Source: Rhodoferax sp. OV413 (GTDB taxonomy: Bacteria; Pseudomonadota; Gammaproteobacteria; Burkholderiales; Burkholderiaceae_C). From it: DNA of 47,327 nucleotides. The translations under genes and the position numbers were made by a program. Under the pieces are notes generated by a model. The model saw only the letters and a program-made list of their open reading frames with translations. It was not told where the DNA came from and did not search any database. Below, piece after piece: positions 17,427 to 26,829 of the stretch. The DNA lies in contig CAMAWD010000045.1 of assembly GCA_945861785.1 (NCBI GenBank), positions 1 through 47,327 of the forward strand. The letters are read 5' to 3'. The first letter of the stretch is position 1. Each line of letters opens with the position of its first letter.

Positions 17427-17564
17427 TCAGTCTTGCTCAAAAGGCAAGTTGGCAGCCTGCTCGAAATCGGCGCTGCGTCTCTTGGACCAGGCCCAGAACA
17501 CGATGCCCAGAAAGACCACAAATGCAAGCACCGTGGTGATGGAGCGCAAGGTATTGACGTCCAT
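17427..17564 (-). CDS. ccoQ: cbb3-type cytochrome oxidase subunit IV (CcoQ)
   Basis: A 45-aa protein starting MDVNTLRSITTVLAFVVFLG and ending NLPFEQD, with one membrane helix and a short charged tail (WAWSKRRSADFEQAANLP). This is the size and shape of CcoQ/FixQ, which stabilises the core oxidase. It sits between ccoO and ccoP with gaps of 14 and 21 bp. An AGGAGGA-like ribosome site (GGGAGGACACC) precedes the ATG. Confidence 0.9.
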   Translation of the reverse strand: MDVNTLRSITTVLAFVVFLGIVFWAWSKRRSADFEQAANLPFEQD

Positions 17565-17578
17565 GGTGTCCTCCCGCC

Positions 17579-18205
17579 TTACTTCAGGGCCAGGCCAAGG
17601 ACCTGGAGGTAAGCGATGGTCGCTTCGAGTTCGGTCTTGCCCTTGACCTCTTCAGCGGACTTGGCAATCTGCTCGTCCGTGTACGGCACACCGACGATGC
17701 GCAGCGCCTTCATGTGGGCCGGCATCGATGCGGCGTCCACCATGGTCTTTTCAAGCCACGGGTAGGCCGGCATATTGGACTCGGGGACCAGGTCGCGCGG
17801 GTTAATCAGATGCGTGCGGTGCCATTCGTCGCTGTATTTGCCACCCACCCGGGCCAGGTCCGGACCGGTGCGCTTGCTGCCCCATTGAAACGGGTGGTCA
17901 TAGACCGACTCACCCGCCACCGAATAGTGGCCATAACGCAGCGTCTCGGCGCGAAACGGGCGGATCATCTGCGAATGGCAGTTGTAGCAACCTTCACGGA
18001 TGTATACATCGCGACCTGCCAATTGCAGCGCCGTGTAGGGCATGACACCCTTGATCGGTTCGGTGGTGGACTTCTGGAAGAACAGCGGAACGATCTCGAC
18101 CAGCCCGCCGAACAGCAGGACGATCAGGATCAGCACGATCATCAGGAAGTTGTTGGTCTCGATCTTCTCGTGCGACAAGCCGGAGGATGTGGTGTTGTTT
18201 GCCAT
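17579..18205 (-). CDS. ccoO: cbb3-type cytochrome c oxidase subunit II (CcoO)
   Basis: Membrane-anchored monoheme cytochrome c of the cbb3 oxidase. The 208-aa protein has an N-terminal membrane helix ([20 protein letters not shown]), the heme motif [12 protein letters not shown], and the conserved [19 protein letters not shown] that follows it. Start ATG 18205 gives MANNTTSSG and lies 13 bp after the ccoN stop; the ATG at 18235 would overlap ccoN. Confidence 0.96.
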   Translation of the reverse strand: MANNTTSSGLSHEKIETNNFLMIVLILIVLLFGGLVEIVPLFFQKSTTEPIKGVMPYTALQLAGRDVYIREGCYNCHSQMIRPFRAETLRYGHYSVAGESVYDHPFQWGSKRTGPDLARVGGKYSDEWHRTHLINPRDLVPESNMPAYPWLEKTMVDAASMPAHMKALRIVGVPYTDEQIAKSAEEVKGKTELEATIAYLQVLGLALK

Positions 18206-18218
18206 TTTCTTGTTCCTG

Positions 18219-19655
18219 TCAGGCGTGTGCCGCAAAGGCCGGGATCTTGACCGTGCTGGCCTGGCCCGCCGTGGCGGTCTTCAGCACGTTCCACAGCATG
18301 ATCAGCATGCCGCCGAGGTACAACAAACCACCGAGCAGGCGCAACACGTAGAAGGGGAAGGTGGCCTTGACAGATTCGACGAAGGTGTAGGTCAGCGTGC
18401 CGTCGGCGTTGACTGCGCGCCACATCAGGCCCTGCATGACACCGGCAATCCACATCGCCGCGATGTAGATCACGATGCCGATGGTGGCGGTCCAGAAGTG
18501 GACTTCGATCGCCTTGACGCTGTACATCTGCGTGCGGCCAAACAGGCGCGGGATGAGGTAGTACATGCTGCCCATCGTGACCAGCCCGACCCAGCCCAGC
18601 GCGCCGGAATGCACATGGCCGACGGTCCAGTCGGTGTAGTGGCTCAGCGCGTTCACCGTCTTGATGGACATCATCGGGCCTTCGAAGGTGCTCATGCCGT
18701 AAAACGACAGCGAGACGATCAGGAAGCGCAGGATCGGGTCGTCGCGCAGCTTGTGCCAGGCGCCAGACAGCGTCATGATTCCGTTTATCATGCCGCCCCA
18801 GCTTGGCGCGAGCAGGATGAGCGAGAAGACCATGCCGACCGACTGCGTCCAGTCCGGCAGAGCCGTGTAATGCAGATGGTGCGGGCCGGCCCACATGTAG
18901 GTGAATATCAGCGCCCAGAAGTGCACGATGGACAGGCGGTAGCTGTACACCGGGCGGCCGGCCTGCTTGGGGATGAAGTAATACATCATGCCAAGGAAAC
19001 CTGCGGTGAGGAAGAACCCCACGGCATTGTGGCCATACCACCACTGCACCATGGCGTCCTGCACCCCGGCATAGGCCGAGTAGGATTTCATCATGCCGGC
19101 TGGAATTGCAGCGCTGTTGACAAGGTGCAGCAACGCCACTGCGAGGATGAACGCACCGAAGAACCAGTTCGCCACGTAGATGTGGCGCACCTTGCGGGTG
19201 CCGATGGTGCCGAAAAACACAATCGCGAATGAAACCCAGACCACCGTGATCAGGATGTCGATCGGCCATTCCAGCTCGGCGTATTCCTTGCCTTGGGTGT
19301 AGCCCAATGGCAGCGAGATGGCCGCCGCAAGGATCACCAGTTGCCAGCCCCAGAAGGTGAAAGCAGCCAGCGTGTCGTTGAAAATACGGACCTGGCAGGT
19401 GCGCTGCACCACATAGTAGGCCGACGCAAACAGGCCACAACCACCAAAAGCGAAGATCACCGCATTGGTGTGCAAGGGCCGCAATCGCCCGTAGGTCAAC
19501 CAGGGGATGCCGAAGTTGAGTTCCGGCCAGGTCAGCTGGGCGGCGATGATCACGCCCACCAGCATGCCGACCACGCCCCAGACAACGGTCATGATCGCGA
19601 ACTGGCGCACCACGGTGTCGTTGTAGGCGATCGCTTTCGTATTGGAGAACACCAT
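18219..19655 (-). CDS. ccoN: cbb3-type cytochrome c oxidase subunit I (CcoN)
   Basis: Catalytic heme-copper subunit that reduces oxygen with high affinity and pumps protons. The 478-aa protein has about 12 membrane helices and keeps the cbb3 marks: [17 protein letters not shown] for a low-spin heme ligand, [16 protein letters not shown] around the CuB ligand, and [11 protein letters not shown] with the histidine pair. It is first in ccoNOQP. A near-consensus FNR box at 19715-19728 lies about 65 bp upstream, fitting low-oxygen induction. ccoS and ccoI lie upstream on the same strand, the reverse of the frequent ccoNOQP-GHIS order. Confidence 0.97.
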   Translation of the reverse strand: MVFSNTKAIAYNDTVVRQFAIMTVVWGVVGMLVGVIIAAQLTWPELNFGIPWLTYGRLRPLHTNAVIFAFGGCGLFASAYYVVQRTCQVRIFNDTLAAFTFWGWQLVILAAAISLPLGYTQGKEYAELEWPIDILITVVWVSFAIVFFGTIGTRKVRHIYVANWFFGAFILAVALLHLVNSAAIPAGMMKSYSAYAGVQDAMVQWWYGHNAVGFFLTAGFLGMMYYFIPKQAGRPVYSYRLSIVHFWALIFTYMWAGPHHLHYTALPDWTQSVGMVFSLILLAPSWGGMINGIMTLSGAWHKLRDDPILRFLIVSLSFYGMSTFEGPMMSIKTVNALSHYTDWTVGHVHSGALGWVGLVTMGSMYYLIPRLFGRTQMYSVKAIEVHFWTATIGIVIYIAAMWIAGVMQGLMWRAVNADGTLTYTFVESVKATFPFYVLRLLGGLLYLGGMLIMLWNVLKTATAGQASTVKIPAFAAHA

Positions 19656-19714
19656 TCTCTTTCCTCTTCTTGGTTGGACCGGGACGAGTTTCCTATGGCA
19701 AACCGCCTGGTCGC

Positions 19715-19728
19715 TTGACGAACATCAA
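19715..19728. promoter_or_regulatory. FNR/Anr box upstream of ccoN
   Basis: TTGACGAACATCAA matches TTGAT-N4-ATCAA at nine of ten positions. It lies about 60 bp before the ccoN start and between ccoN and the end of ccoS, so it gives the oxidase operon its own Fnr-controlled promoter. Confidence 0.75.
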
Positions 19729-19737
19729 ACTCACCTC

Positions 19738-19884
19738 TCACACATCGCGGGAGTCGTCCAGTATTCGCCCGCCCTCGGATTCGATGTCTTCGAACTGGCC
19801 GCGGTCCACCGCCCACCAGAGACCGGCCAGGATAAAAAACACCAGCACCACCGACAAGGGAATCAGCAAATACAGGATGTCCAT
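19738..19884 (-). CDS. ccoS: cbb3-type oxidase assembly protein CcoS
   Basis: A 48-aa protein (start MDILYLLIPLSVVLVFFILA) with one N-terminal membrane helix followed by GLWWAVDRGQFEDIE, the conserved CcoS signature. CcoS is required for heme insertion into the cbb3 oxidase. Its ATG overlaps the ccoI stop as TAATG, so translation is coupled. Short acidic tail ends ILDDSRDV. Confidence 0.92.
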   Translation of the reverse strand: MDILYLLIPLSVVLVFFILAGLWWAVDRGQFEDIESEGGRILDDSRDV

Positions 19885-22241
19885 TACGCAGGCGCCCGTG
19901 GTTGAATGCGGCCTGACAGCCGCAGGGCGTTGAGCACCACGAGCAGGGAACTGCTGGCCATGCCCAGGCCCGCCAACCAGGCCGGCAACCAGCCGGCCAC
20001 CGCCAGTGGCACACAGGCCAGGTTGTAGCCCAGCGCCCACCACAGGTTCTGGCGCACGATGCGCATGGTGCGGCGTGCCAGAAAGACGGTGTCGGCAACA
20101 CTTGCCAAGCCTTCTCCCAGCACCACGAAGTCCGCCTGGGACTGCGCCAGAGGCACCGCCAGGCCGAATGCGAACGACACATCGGCCACGGCCAGAACAG
20201 GACCGTCGTTCAGGCCGTCGCCAACCATGGCCACGCGCTTGCCACGGGATTGCAGTTCCCGGACAAAGGCCAGCTTGGCGTCCGGGCTGCATCCGGCGCG
20301 CACCTGTGCAATACCGAGCTGGCGGCCCACTTCGCGCGCGGACGGTTCATCGTCTCCCGACAACATGACGACCGCCATTCCGGCTGCCTGCAGCCCGGCG
20401 ACAGTGATGCGGGCATCGGGCCGCACCTCCTGTTTGAGTTCGAACGTTGCAAGCCAGCCCTGCCCATCACACAGAAAGGTCTGCTGCAGGGTGCCCGAAG
20501 CATGGCCGGAAAGGCCGCAAAACGCAGCCGACCCCAGGCGCACCGTTGTTGCCACGCGGCCGCCATCGACCGGCACCAGTTGGCCCTCGACACCCTGCCC
20601 CGCCAGTTCGACCACGCCTTGCACCCGTTGCGGCGTCGCATTCTGTGACGCCCGGGCCGCCTGCGCCAATGCCCGGGAAACCGGGTGCAGCGATTGCTTT
20701 GCCAGCGCAGCCGCGATGGCAAGCGCCCTGTACACCTTCTCGCCCGCGCGCACCCGCACGGCGTGGACTTTCATTGCATCGCGGGTCAGGGTGCCGGTCT
20801 TGTCGAACACCACGGTATCGATCGCGGCCAGCCCTTCGAGCGCCTGCAGACGGCGCACCAGCACGCCAGACCGGGCCAGGGCGCCGGCGCTCGCCAGCAT
20901 GGCTGCCGGTGTGGCCAGGGACAAGGCGCACGGGCATGTGACGATCAGCACGGCGACCGCCACCATCAAGGCGTGACCCGGATCCGTTGACCACCAAAAG
21001 GCACAGGCGCCAGCCGCGGCAAGCAGCACGGCGATCAAAAAGGGCTTTGCCAAACGATCTGCCAGCTGCGCCAGCCGCGGTTTGGATGTTGCCGCCGATT
21101 GCATGAGCGCGACGATTTGCGCAAAACGCGTCCCTTCGCCCACGCGCTCGATGCGCATCTCGACCGCGGCGCTCAGGTTGTGGCTGCCTGCGACGACAGA
21201 TGCACCCACCGGTTTGGAAACCGGCCTCGACTCCCCGGTCAGCAAGGACTGGTCGGCCTGCGTATCACCTTGCGTGATGACACCATCGGCCGGGAAGGCT
21301 TGCCCCGGCAACACGCGCACGACATCACCTGCCTGCAGCCGGCGCGCAGCCACGTTGTCGAACCCGCCATCGGCCCGGCGGCGCTGCACCGCATCGGGGA
21401 GCCGGTTCATCATCTCGTCGAGTGCGCCCGCTGTGCGGTCGCGCAGGCGCATTTCGAGCCAGCGTCCGGTGAGCAGGAAGAAGACAAACATGGTGAGGGA
21501 GTCGAAGAACACCTCGCGACCGAACATGCCCTGCGGGTCGAAGGTGCCCGCGCTGCTGACGACAAACGTGATCAGCAGTCCCAAGGCAACCGGAAGGTCC
21601 ATGCTCACGCGGCGATGCGCCAGGTCGCGCAGGGCACTGCGGAAAAACGGCCCGCAGGAGAAAAGAACCACTGGCAGTGTCAGCACCCAGGATGCCCATC
21701 GAAGCAGTTGTTCCATTTCCGCGCTGAGGTCGCCGGGATGGGCGATGTACGCCGGGTAGGCGTACATCATGACCTGCATCATGCACAAGCCGGCAACCAG
21801 CCAGCGCCAAAGCGCCTGGCGGGTTTCCCGCCTGCGCTGCGCGACTGCGTGGCTGTCGTTGGCCGGCAGGGCTGTGTACCCTGCCCTGCGGATGGCCTGC
21901 ATCCATTGCGAAGGTTTCACCCTGTCTGGCGCCCACACCACGCGCGCCCGGTGGCTGCCCGCGCTGACCTCGGCCACCAGCACACCAGGCATTTTTCGCA
22001 AGGCGTCTTCGACCGTCAATGCGCACGCCGCGCAGGTTATCCCCTGCACGACAAGGCTGGACTCCAGGCAGCCTGGAACTGCACCGTGGGGCCGGCTGAA
22101 GGCGTCCCACTCCTGGGGGTCATCGAGCACCTGGTAGTCGGAGGGCTGGCGCACCGGCGATGCATCGCCACCGACGCCGCCGCCGCCGCCGTCCGCGCCG
22201 CTGGTGCCAGGCTCAGGCGAGATCAAGGTGGCGCTGTGCAT
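19884..22241 (-). CDS. ccoI: copper-translocating P-type ATPase CcoI
   Basis: P1B-type ATPase that exports copper to the periplasm for CuB of the cbb3 oxidase. The 785-aa protein has a Gly-rich N-terminal segment, an HMA domain with Cys70 and Cys73 (GITCAAC), then eight membrane helices, the metal-channel motif CPCALSLATPA, the phosphorylation motif DKTGTLT and the hinge GDGLNDGPVLAVADVS. This architecture fits CcoI rather than CopA-type efflux pumps. It is coupled to ccoS. Its promoter region is shared with the divergent usp gene and contains an FNR box. Confidence 0.92.
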   Translation of the reverse strand: MHSATLISPEPGTSGADGGGGGVGGDASPVRQPSDYQVLDDPQEWDAFSRPHGAVPGCLESSLVVQGITCAACALTVEDALRKMPGVLVAEVSAGSHRARVVWAPDRVKPSQWMQAIRRAGYTALPANDSHAVAQRRRETRQALWRWLVAGLCMMQVMMYAYPAYIAHPGDLSAEMEQLLRWASWVLTLPVVLFSCGPFFRSALRDLAHRRVSMDLPVALGLLITFVVSSAGTFDPQGMFGREVFFDSLTMFVFFLLTGRWLEMRLRDRTAGALDEMMNRLPDAVQRRRADGGFDNVAARRLQAGDVVRVLPGQAFPADGVITQGDTQADQSLLTGESRPVSKPVGASVVAGSHNLSAAVEMRIERVGEGTRFAQIVALMQSAATSKPRLAQLADRLAKPFLIAVLLAAAGACAFWWSTDPGHALMVAVAVLIVTCPCALSLATPAAMLASAGALARSGVLVRRLQALEGLAAIDTVVFDKTGTLTRDAMKVHAVRVRAGEKVYRALAIAAALAKQSLHPVSRALAQAARASQNATPQRVQGVVELAGQGVEGQLVPVDGGRVATTVRLGSAAFCGLSGHASGTLQQTFLCDGQGWLATFELKQEVRPDARITVAGLQAAGMAVVMLSGDDEPSAREVGRQLGIAQVRAGCSPDAKLAFVRELQSRGKRVAMVGDGLNDGPVLAVADVSFAFGLAVPLAQSQADFVVLGEGLASVADTVFLARRTMRIVRQNLWWALGYNLACVPLAVAGWLPAWLAGLGMASSSLLVVLNALRLSGRIQPRAPA

Positions 22242-22277
22242 GGTGAAGAAGGTTAACGGTCCGGCACCGCATCAAGC

Positions 22278-22291
22278 TTGACATGGATCAA
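22278..22291. promoter_or_regulatory. FNR/Anr box between ccoI and usp
   Basis: TTGACATGGATCAA matches the FNR consensus at nine of ten positions. It lies 37 bp from the ccoI start and 62 bp from the usp start, so it may control both directions. Confidence 0.75.
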
Positions 22292-22352
22292 TTGGCGGCT
22301 CCGGTCTGCGGCGGATTCTTGGTCCCGTCAATTCAAACAAAAGGAGTTCTCC

Positions 22353-22796
22353 ATGTACCAGCGAATCCTTGTTGCCACCGACGGTTCCACCCTGTCGAAA
22401 AAGGCTGTAGCGTCTGCGATTTCACTGGCAGCCCTGACGGGCGCTGAACTGGTTGCCCTCAAGGTTGTGCCACGTTACCCGCAGAGCTACTTCGAAGGCG
22501 GCATCGTGCTGCAGGTTGCCGAAGTGGAGCGCATCGAGAAGCAATGGACCGAAAGTGGCCAGGCAATCGTCGATGGGGTGGAAAAGGCCGGGCGGGCCAA
22601 GGGCGTGAAGGTCAAACCGGTGACCGTGCGTTCCGACCTGGTGTCTGACGCCATCATCGCTGCCGCCAAGAAACACAAGTGCGACCTGATCGTGATGGCT
22701 TCACATGGTCGCCGGGGCATCAAGCGCCTGTTGCTTGGCAGCGAAACACAACTGGTGCTGACGCACTCGCACATTCCGGTTCTGGTGCTGCGATGA
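22353..22796 (+). CDS. universal stress protein (UspA family)
   Basis: A 147-aa single-domain Usp that would bind ATP and act in stress survival. It starts MYQRILVATDGSTLSKKAVA, with the nucleotide-site DGS, and ends with the family signature VMASHGRRGIKRLLLGSET and LTHSHIPVLVLR, whose G-x2-G-x9-G pattern is the ATP-binding loop. Start ATG 22353 has AAGGAG a few bases upstream. A preceding FNR box fits the known oxygen-limited expression of many Usp proteins in this order. Confidence 0.93.
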   Translation: MYQRILVATDGSTLSKKAVASAISLAALTGAELVALKVVPRYPQSYFEGGIVLQVAEVERIEKQWTESGQAIVDGVEKAGRAKGVKVKPVTVRSDLVSDAIIAAAKKHKCDLIVMASHGRRGIKRLLLGSETQLVLTHSHIPVLVLR

Positions 22797-22801
22797 CCCA
22801 T

Positions 22802-22821
22802 CGGCCCCAGCGACGGGGCCG
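22802..22821. terminator. possible bidirectional terminator hairpin between usp and matB
   Basis: CGGCCCC and GGGGCCG form a perfect 7-bp stem around a 6-nt loop, in the 30-bp gap between two convergent genes. There is no clear T-run on either side, so termination is likely but not certain. Confidence 0.45.
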
Positions 22822-22826
22822 CAGGT

Positions 22827-24395
22827 TCACGACGGCGCGAAAAGGCCTTTGTACTTTTCGCGCAGCAGGTTTTTTTGCACCTTGCCCATGGCGTTGCGTG
22901 GCAGATCAGGCACCACGAAGCAGCGCTTGGGTATCTTGAAGTTGGCCAGGCGCGCCTTCAGGTCGGCAACGATGCGCTCCGGCGCCAGCACAACGCCTGG
23001 TTTTGCGGTGACCACGGCCACGCCGACTTCGCCAAAGTCCGGGTGCGGCACACCCACCAGGGCACTCTCGGCCACGCCGGGCATGTCGTTGATGCAGGCT
23101 TCAATCTCGGCCGGGTAGACGTTGTAGCCGCCGCTGATGATCAGGTCCTTGCTGCGCCCGACAATGTTCACATACCCATCGGCATCGATCAGCCCGAGAT
23201 CGCCAGTGCGGAAATACCCATCACCGGTGAACTCCTCGCGGGTCTTTTCGGGCATGCGCCAATACCCCTTGAACACATTCGGGCCGCGCACCTCGATTCC
23301 GCCGATCTCGCCCGGTGCGAGAGAGCGGCCATCCTCCGAGCACACCCTCAATTCAACTCCTGGCAATGGGAACCCCACCGTCGAACCGCGCCGCTCGCCG
23401 TCGGCGGCACGGCACGGGTTGGACGTCAGCATCGCGGTCTCGGACATGCCGTAACGCTCCAGGATCGTGTGGCCGGTGCGCTCCCGCCACTGCGTGAAGG
23501 TCTCGATCAGCAAAGGCGCCGAACCCGACACGAACAGGCGCATGTTGCGCACCGCGTCCTTGCCCAGCGCCGGCTCGGCGAGCAGCCGCACGTACATGGT
23601 GGGCACACCCATGAACAGCGTCGCCCCGGCCATCCGTTGCACCACAGCATGGGCGTCGAAACGCGAGAACCAGATCATCTTGCTGCCGTTGATCAGCGCC
23701 CCGTGCAGGGCCACGAACAGCCCATGCACATGAAAAATCGGCAAGGCGTGGATCAGGACGTCACCGCCCTGCTCCGGTGTCCGCCAGTCCCAATACTGCT
23801 TGAGCACCAGGGCGTTGCTCAGCAGGTTGGCATGCGACAACATGGCGCCCTTGCTGCGCCCGGTGGTACCGCTGGTGTAGAGAATGGCTGCGAGATCATC
23901 GCCCCGGCGGGCCACAACCGTGTGCTGGTCGCTGCAAAGACTTGCCCGCTGCAACAGCGAACCGGTGCGGTCGTCGTCCAGGGTGAACACATATTGCGAG
24001 CCGGCGCTGAAAGCGATCTTGCTGACCCAGCCGAAATTGCACGACGAACACACCACCACTGCGGGCTCGGCATTGCCAACAAAGGTTTCGACTTCACCAC
24101 TCTGGTAGGCGGTGTTCAGCGGCAAGAATACATGGCCAGCGCGCAATGTCGCCAAATACAGCAGCGCAGCCTCGACAGACTTTTCCACCTGCACTGCGAT
24201 CCGCGAAGCCGGCGGCAGACCCAGCCCCTGGAGCAGATTGGCCAGCATGGCGCTGGCGCGGTCCAGGTCGCGCCAGCTGTAGAGCAGGCCGCTGTCGGTT
24301 TCGATTGCGATGCTGTCGAGATCGCTCGGGAATGCCTCGCGCAGGGCCTCGAAGAGGTTTCTGTCGGTGCCGGATCGGTCGGTCATGGGTGCCAT
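22827..24395 (-). CDS. matB: malonyl-CoA synthetase MatB-like
   Basis: ANL-family ligase that activates malonate to malonyl-CoA. The 522-aa protein has the P-loop LYTSGTTGRSKGAMLSH, the substrate-region motif PIFHVHGLFVALHGAL, YGMSETAML, the hinge YFRTGDLGLIDADGY, and the C-terminal lysine motif NAMGKVQKNLLR. The neighbouring malonyl-CoA decarboxylase and Bug receptor strongly support malonate. Its start is 4 bp after the receptor gene stop. A second Met at 24386 is also possible. It ends convergent with usp. Confidence 0.9.
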   Translation of the reverse strand: MAPMTDRSGTDRNLFEALREAFPSDLDSIAIETDSGLLYSWRDLDRASAMLANLLQGLGLPPASRIAVQVEKSVEAALLYLATLRAGHVFLPLNTAYQSGEVETFVGNAEPAVVVCSSCNFGWVSKIAFSAGSQYVFTLDDDRTGSLLQRASLCSDQHTVVARRGDDLAAILYTSGTTGRSKGAMLSHANLLSNALVLKQYWDWRTPEQGGDVLIHALPIFHVHGLFVALHGALINGSKMIWFSRFDAHAVVQRMAGATLFMGVPTMYVRLLAEPALGKDAVRNMRLFVSGSAPLLIETFTQWRERTGHTILERYGMSETAMLTSNPCRAADGERRGSTVGFPLPGVELRVCSEDGRSLAPGEIGGIEVRGPNVFKGYWRMPEKTREEFTGDGYFRTGDLGLIDADGYVNIVGRSKDLIISGGYNVYPAEIEACINDMPGVAESALVGVPHPDFGEVGVAVVTAKPGVVLAPERIVADLKARLANFKIPKRCFVVPDLPRNAMGKVQKNLLREKYKGLFAPS

Positions 24396-24399
24396 TGCC

Positions 24400-25389
24400 T
24401 CAATCCAGCTTGGCTCCCGATGTTTTCACCACGCCGTCCCAGCGCGTGATTTCGGCACTTACGAAACTGCCGAACTGCGCTGGGGTCAGGGTACCGAATT
24501 CGGCGCCCTGCGAGGCCCAAACCGCCTTCGCATCATCCGTGAGCCCGGCTTTGCGCACCTCGTCGACGATCCGGGCCTGAACGTCTGGCGGTGTTCCCTT
24601 GGGTGTCCACAGGCCATACCAGGTGGTGACGGTGTAATCGGGCAAACCGAGTTCGGCAGCACAAGGAACATCCGGGAAAGCCGGGTTGCGCTGTTTGCCC
24701 GCCATCATCAGCGCCTTGATGCGCCCGCCCTTGATATGGGCAGCCGACGAGCCAAGGCCGTCGAACATCATCTCGACATCTCCCGCGATCAGGCCCTGCA
24801 GGGCCGGCCCGGCTCCACGGTACGGGATATGTGTGATGAAGGTGCTGGTTTGTTGCTTGAACAGTTCCCCGGCCAGGTGGTGGGAGGTGCCTCCACCGGC
24901 AGAACCGTAGTTGAGCTTGCCCGGATTCTTGCGCACATGGTCCAGGAATGACTTGAAATCGGCCATCGGCAACTTGCGCGGATTGACCACCAGCACCTGG
25001 GGCACATTGGCCAGCAAGGCCAGCGGCACGAAATCCTTTTCGATGTCGTAATCCAGCTTGGGGTACATGGCGGGAGCGATGGCATGGTGCACCGCACCCA
25101 TGAACAGCGTATAACCATCTGCGGGCGCCCTGGCGGCAATGCCCGCGCCCAAAGTGCCGCCGGCCCCGCCGCGGTTGTCGATCACAAGCTGCTTGCCGGT
25201 CAACCGCGCGAACTGGGCCGCCAAGGGCCGCGCGAACGCGTCGGTTCCGCCACCCGCCGGGAACGGCACGACCAAGTTGACCGGTTTGGATGGCCAGCCA
25301 GACTGCTGGGCAGATGCGCCTGTGGCGGCCAGGGCTGCCCAGGCCGCGCCCAGCTGCAATACGTCACGACGTCCGATCGATGTTTTCAT
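24400..25389 (-). CDS. Bug/TctC-type periplasmic solute-binding protein
   Basis: A 329-aa substrate-binding protein of the tripartite tricarboxylate family (Bug receptors, very abundant in Burkholderiales). The N-terminus has a twin-Arg-like signal (IGRRDVLQLGAAWAALAATGASA) followed by a mature start QQSGWPSKPVNLVVPFPAGGGTD, and the conserved NYGSAGGGTSHHLAGELF and HIPYRGAGPALQGLIAGD loops. Position between matA and matB suggests malonate or a related dicarboxylate as ligand. No TctA or TctB membrane partners are in the window, so it must share a transporter or act as a sensor. Confidence 0.9.
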   Translation of the reverse strand: MKTSIGRRDVLQLGAAWAALAATGASAQQSGWPSKPVNLVVPFPAGGGTDAFARPLAAQFARLTGKQLVIDNRGGAGGTLGAGIAARAPADGYTLFMGAVHHAIAPAMYPKLDYDIEKDFVPLALLANVPQVLVVNPRKLPMADFKSFLDHVRKNPGKLNYGSAGGGTSHHLAGELFKQQTSTFITHIPYRGAGPALQGLIAGDVEMMFDGLGSSAAHIKGGRIKALMMAGKQRNPAFPDVPCAAELGLPDYTVTTWYGLWTPKGTPPDVQARIVDEVRKAGLTDDAKAVWASQGAEFGTLTPAQFGSFVSAEITRWDGVVKTSGAKLD

Positions 25390-25428
25390 GTTGTCCCCTT
25401 CGTTGTAGAAAAAAAGTGCCGGATCAAT

Positions 25429-26829
25429 TCATGGCTTCATGGCCTCGATGACCGGCGATACCGGCACTGCGCCCGCTGCCAGCTGGGCCCGATGCTTGTC
25501 GAGTTTTTTCAGGTCGTACAGGTAATTGACCATCAGCCCGAACGACTGCTTGTGCCCCTTGGCCGAGCCGTCCGCAGCCCAGTGAATACGCTCTACCCGC
25601 GCGCCGTTGCCCAGATGAAAACGCGCCACGGCGTCGATCGGCCGCCCATCCTGCAGGCCTTGCGCCAGGTAGTGGGCAGCAAACTGCTCCAGCGCCTTGC
25701 GAACCGGCGAACCCACAGGAATCGCGGCGACGTTCTGTGCCGACGCGAGCACCTGGTCGGCGGGAGCAGCCTCCGACCGCAGCGACTGTGCCAGGCTGGT
25801 GCGCGATTTCACGTCCAGCTTGCCCAGCATGGCCTCCAGGTTCTTGCTCAGCCAATGGCGGAATCCGGGGATGGGTGACAACGTGGCAAAGGTCTTGAGG
25901 CGCGGAAACTCCTGTTTCAGGGCCTCCACCACCCGCTTGATCAGCGAGTCGCCAAAACTGACACCGCGCAAGCCGGCCTGCGTGTTGCTGATGGAATAGA
26001 AGGTGGCCGTTGTGGCCTTGTCCAGGTTGACGAGATCGGCGGACTCGTCGAGCAGTGGCGCGATGCTGTCGGCCATGTGGTCCATCAGGGCGACTTCGAC
26101 GAATATCAGCGGTTCGTCGGGCAGCCTCGGGTGGAAAAAGCCATAACAGCGGCGGTCGGAGTCGAGACGGTTCTTGACGTCCGACCAGCTCTTGATGTCG
26201 TGCACCGCCTCGTACTTGATCAGCTTCTCGATCAGCGAAGCCGGCGAGTCCCAGCTGATGCGGCGCAACTCCAGGAACCCGACGTCGAACCAGGTGGAGA
26301 ACATGTACTCCATCTCCACATCCAGCGCATGCAGGCGTTTGTCGGACTTGAGCAGCGGCAACAATTCGGAGCGCATGTCCACCAGAAAACGGATGCCCTG
26401 CGCGTAGGCGCTGAAACGCTGCAGCAGGCGCCTGCGTGGCGACACCGTTGCCCGCCGAAAACGCACCTCGGCCGCTGCCTCATCACCCGTGCCTGCCGCG
26501 GCAGCGAGTTCCGCTTGCGCCGCCTTGGCCACCTGCGGGTCTGCCACGAACTGCTCGCTCATCAGGAGCCACAGGTCGCGGCGCTCATTGGCGGGGGCGC
26601 CGGCGTACCACAACGCCATGGCCTGGGCGCGGATGCCACCCTCGGCCTCGCTGAGCTGCGGGTCGACGACGGCGCGCAATTGCGCCAGCAGGCGGCGCAG
26701 CGCGCGCGGCGACAGGGCCTCGCCGGGTCGCCCCAAGGTGGCTGCCAGTCGTTCCTGCGTGCTGCGTGCGGCATTCGGGTCTGGCAACAACTTGCTGACC
26801 TTGTCGGTGATCCAGCGCGAATTGGTCAT
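25429..26829 (-). CDS. matA: malonyl-CoA decarboxylase MatA
   Basis: Decarboxylates malonyl-CoA to acetyl-CoA. The 466-aa protein has a helical N-terminal domain (to about residue 180) and a GNAT-like catalytic domain with motifs [16 protein letters not shown] and STISNTQ-like [17 protein letters not shown], followed by [14 protein letters not shown], where the Ser and His expected in the active site lie. ATG 26829 overlaps the lgt stop in an ATGA arrangement, so translation is coupled to lgt. It precedes the Bug receptor and matB, forming a malonate degradation unit. Confidence 0.9.
   Translation of the reverse strand: MTNSRWITDKVSKLLPDPNAARSTQERLAATLGRPGEALSPRALRRLLAQLRAVVDPQLSEAEGGIRAQAMALWYAGAPANERRDLWLLMSEQFVADPQVAKAAQAELAAAAGTGDEAAAEVRFRRATVSPRRRLLQRFSAYAQGIRFLVDMRSELLPLLKSDKRLHALDVEMEYMFSTWFDVGFLELRRISWDSPASLIEKLIKYEAVHDIKSWSDVKNRLDSDRRCYGFFHPRLPDEPLIFVEVALMDHMADSIAPLLDESADLVNLDKATTATFYSISNTQAGLRGVSFGDSLIKRVVEALKQEFPRLKTFATLSPIPGFRHWLSKNLEAMLGKLDVKSRTSLAQSLRSEAAPADQVLASAQNVAAIPVGSPVRKALEQFAAHYLAQGLQDGRPIDAVARFHLGNGARVERIHWAADGSAKGHKQSFGLMVNYLYDLKKLDKHRAQLAAGAVPVSPVIEAMKP

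Noticed and set aside
18042-19232. Plus-strand frame antisense to ccoN
   Set aside because: Composition is typical of a shadow frame, and ccoN on the other strand is unambiguous.
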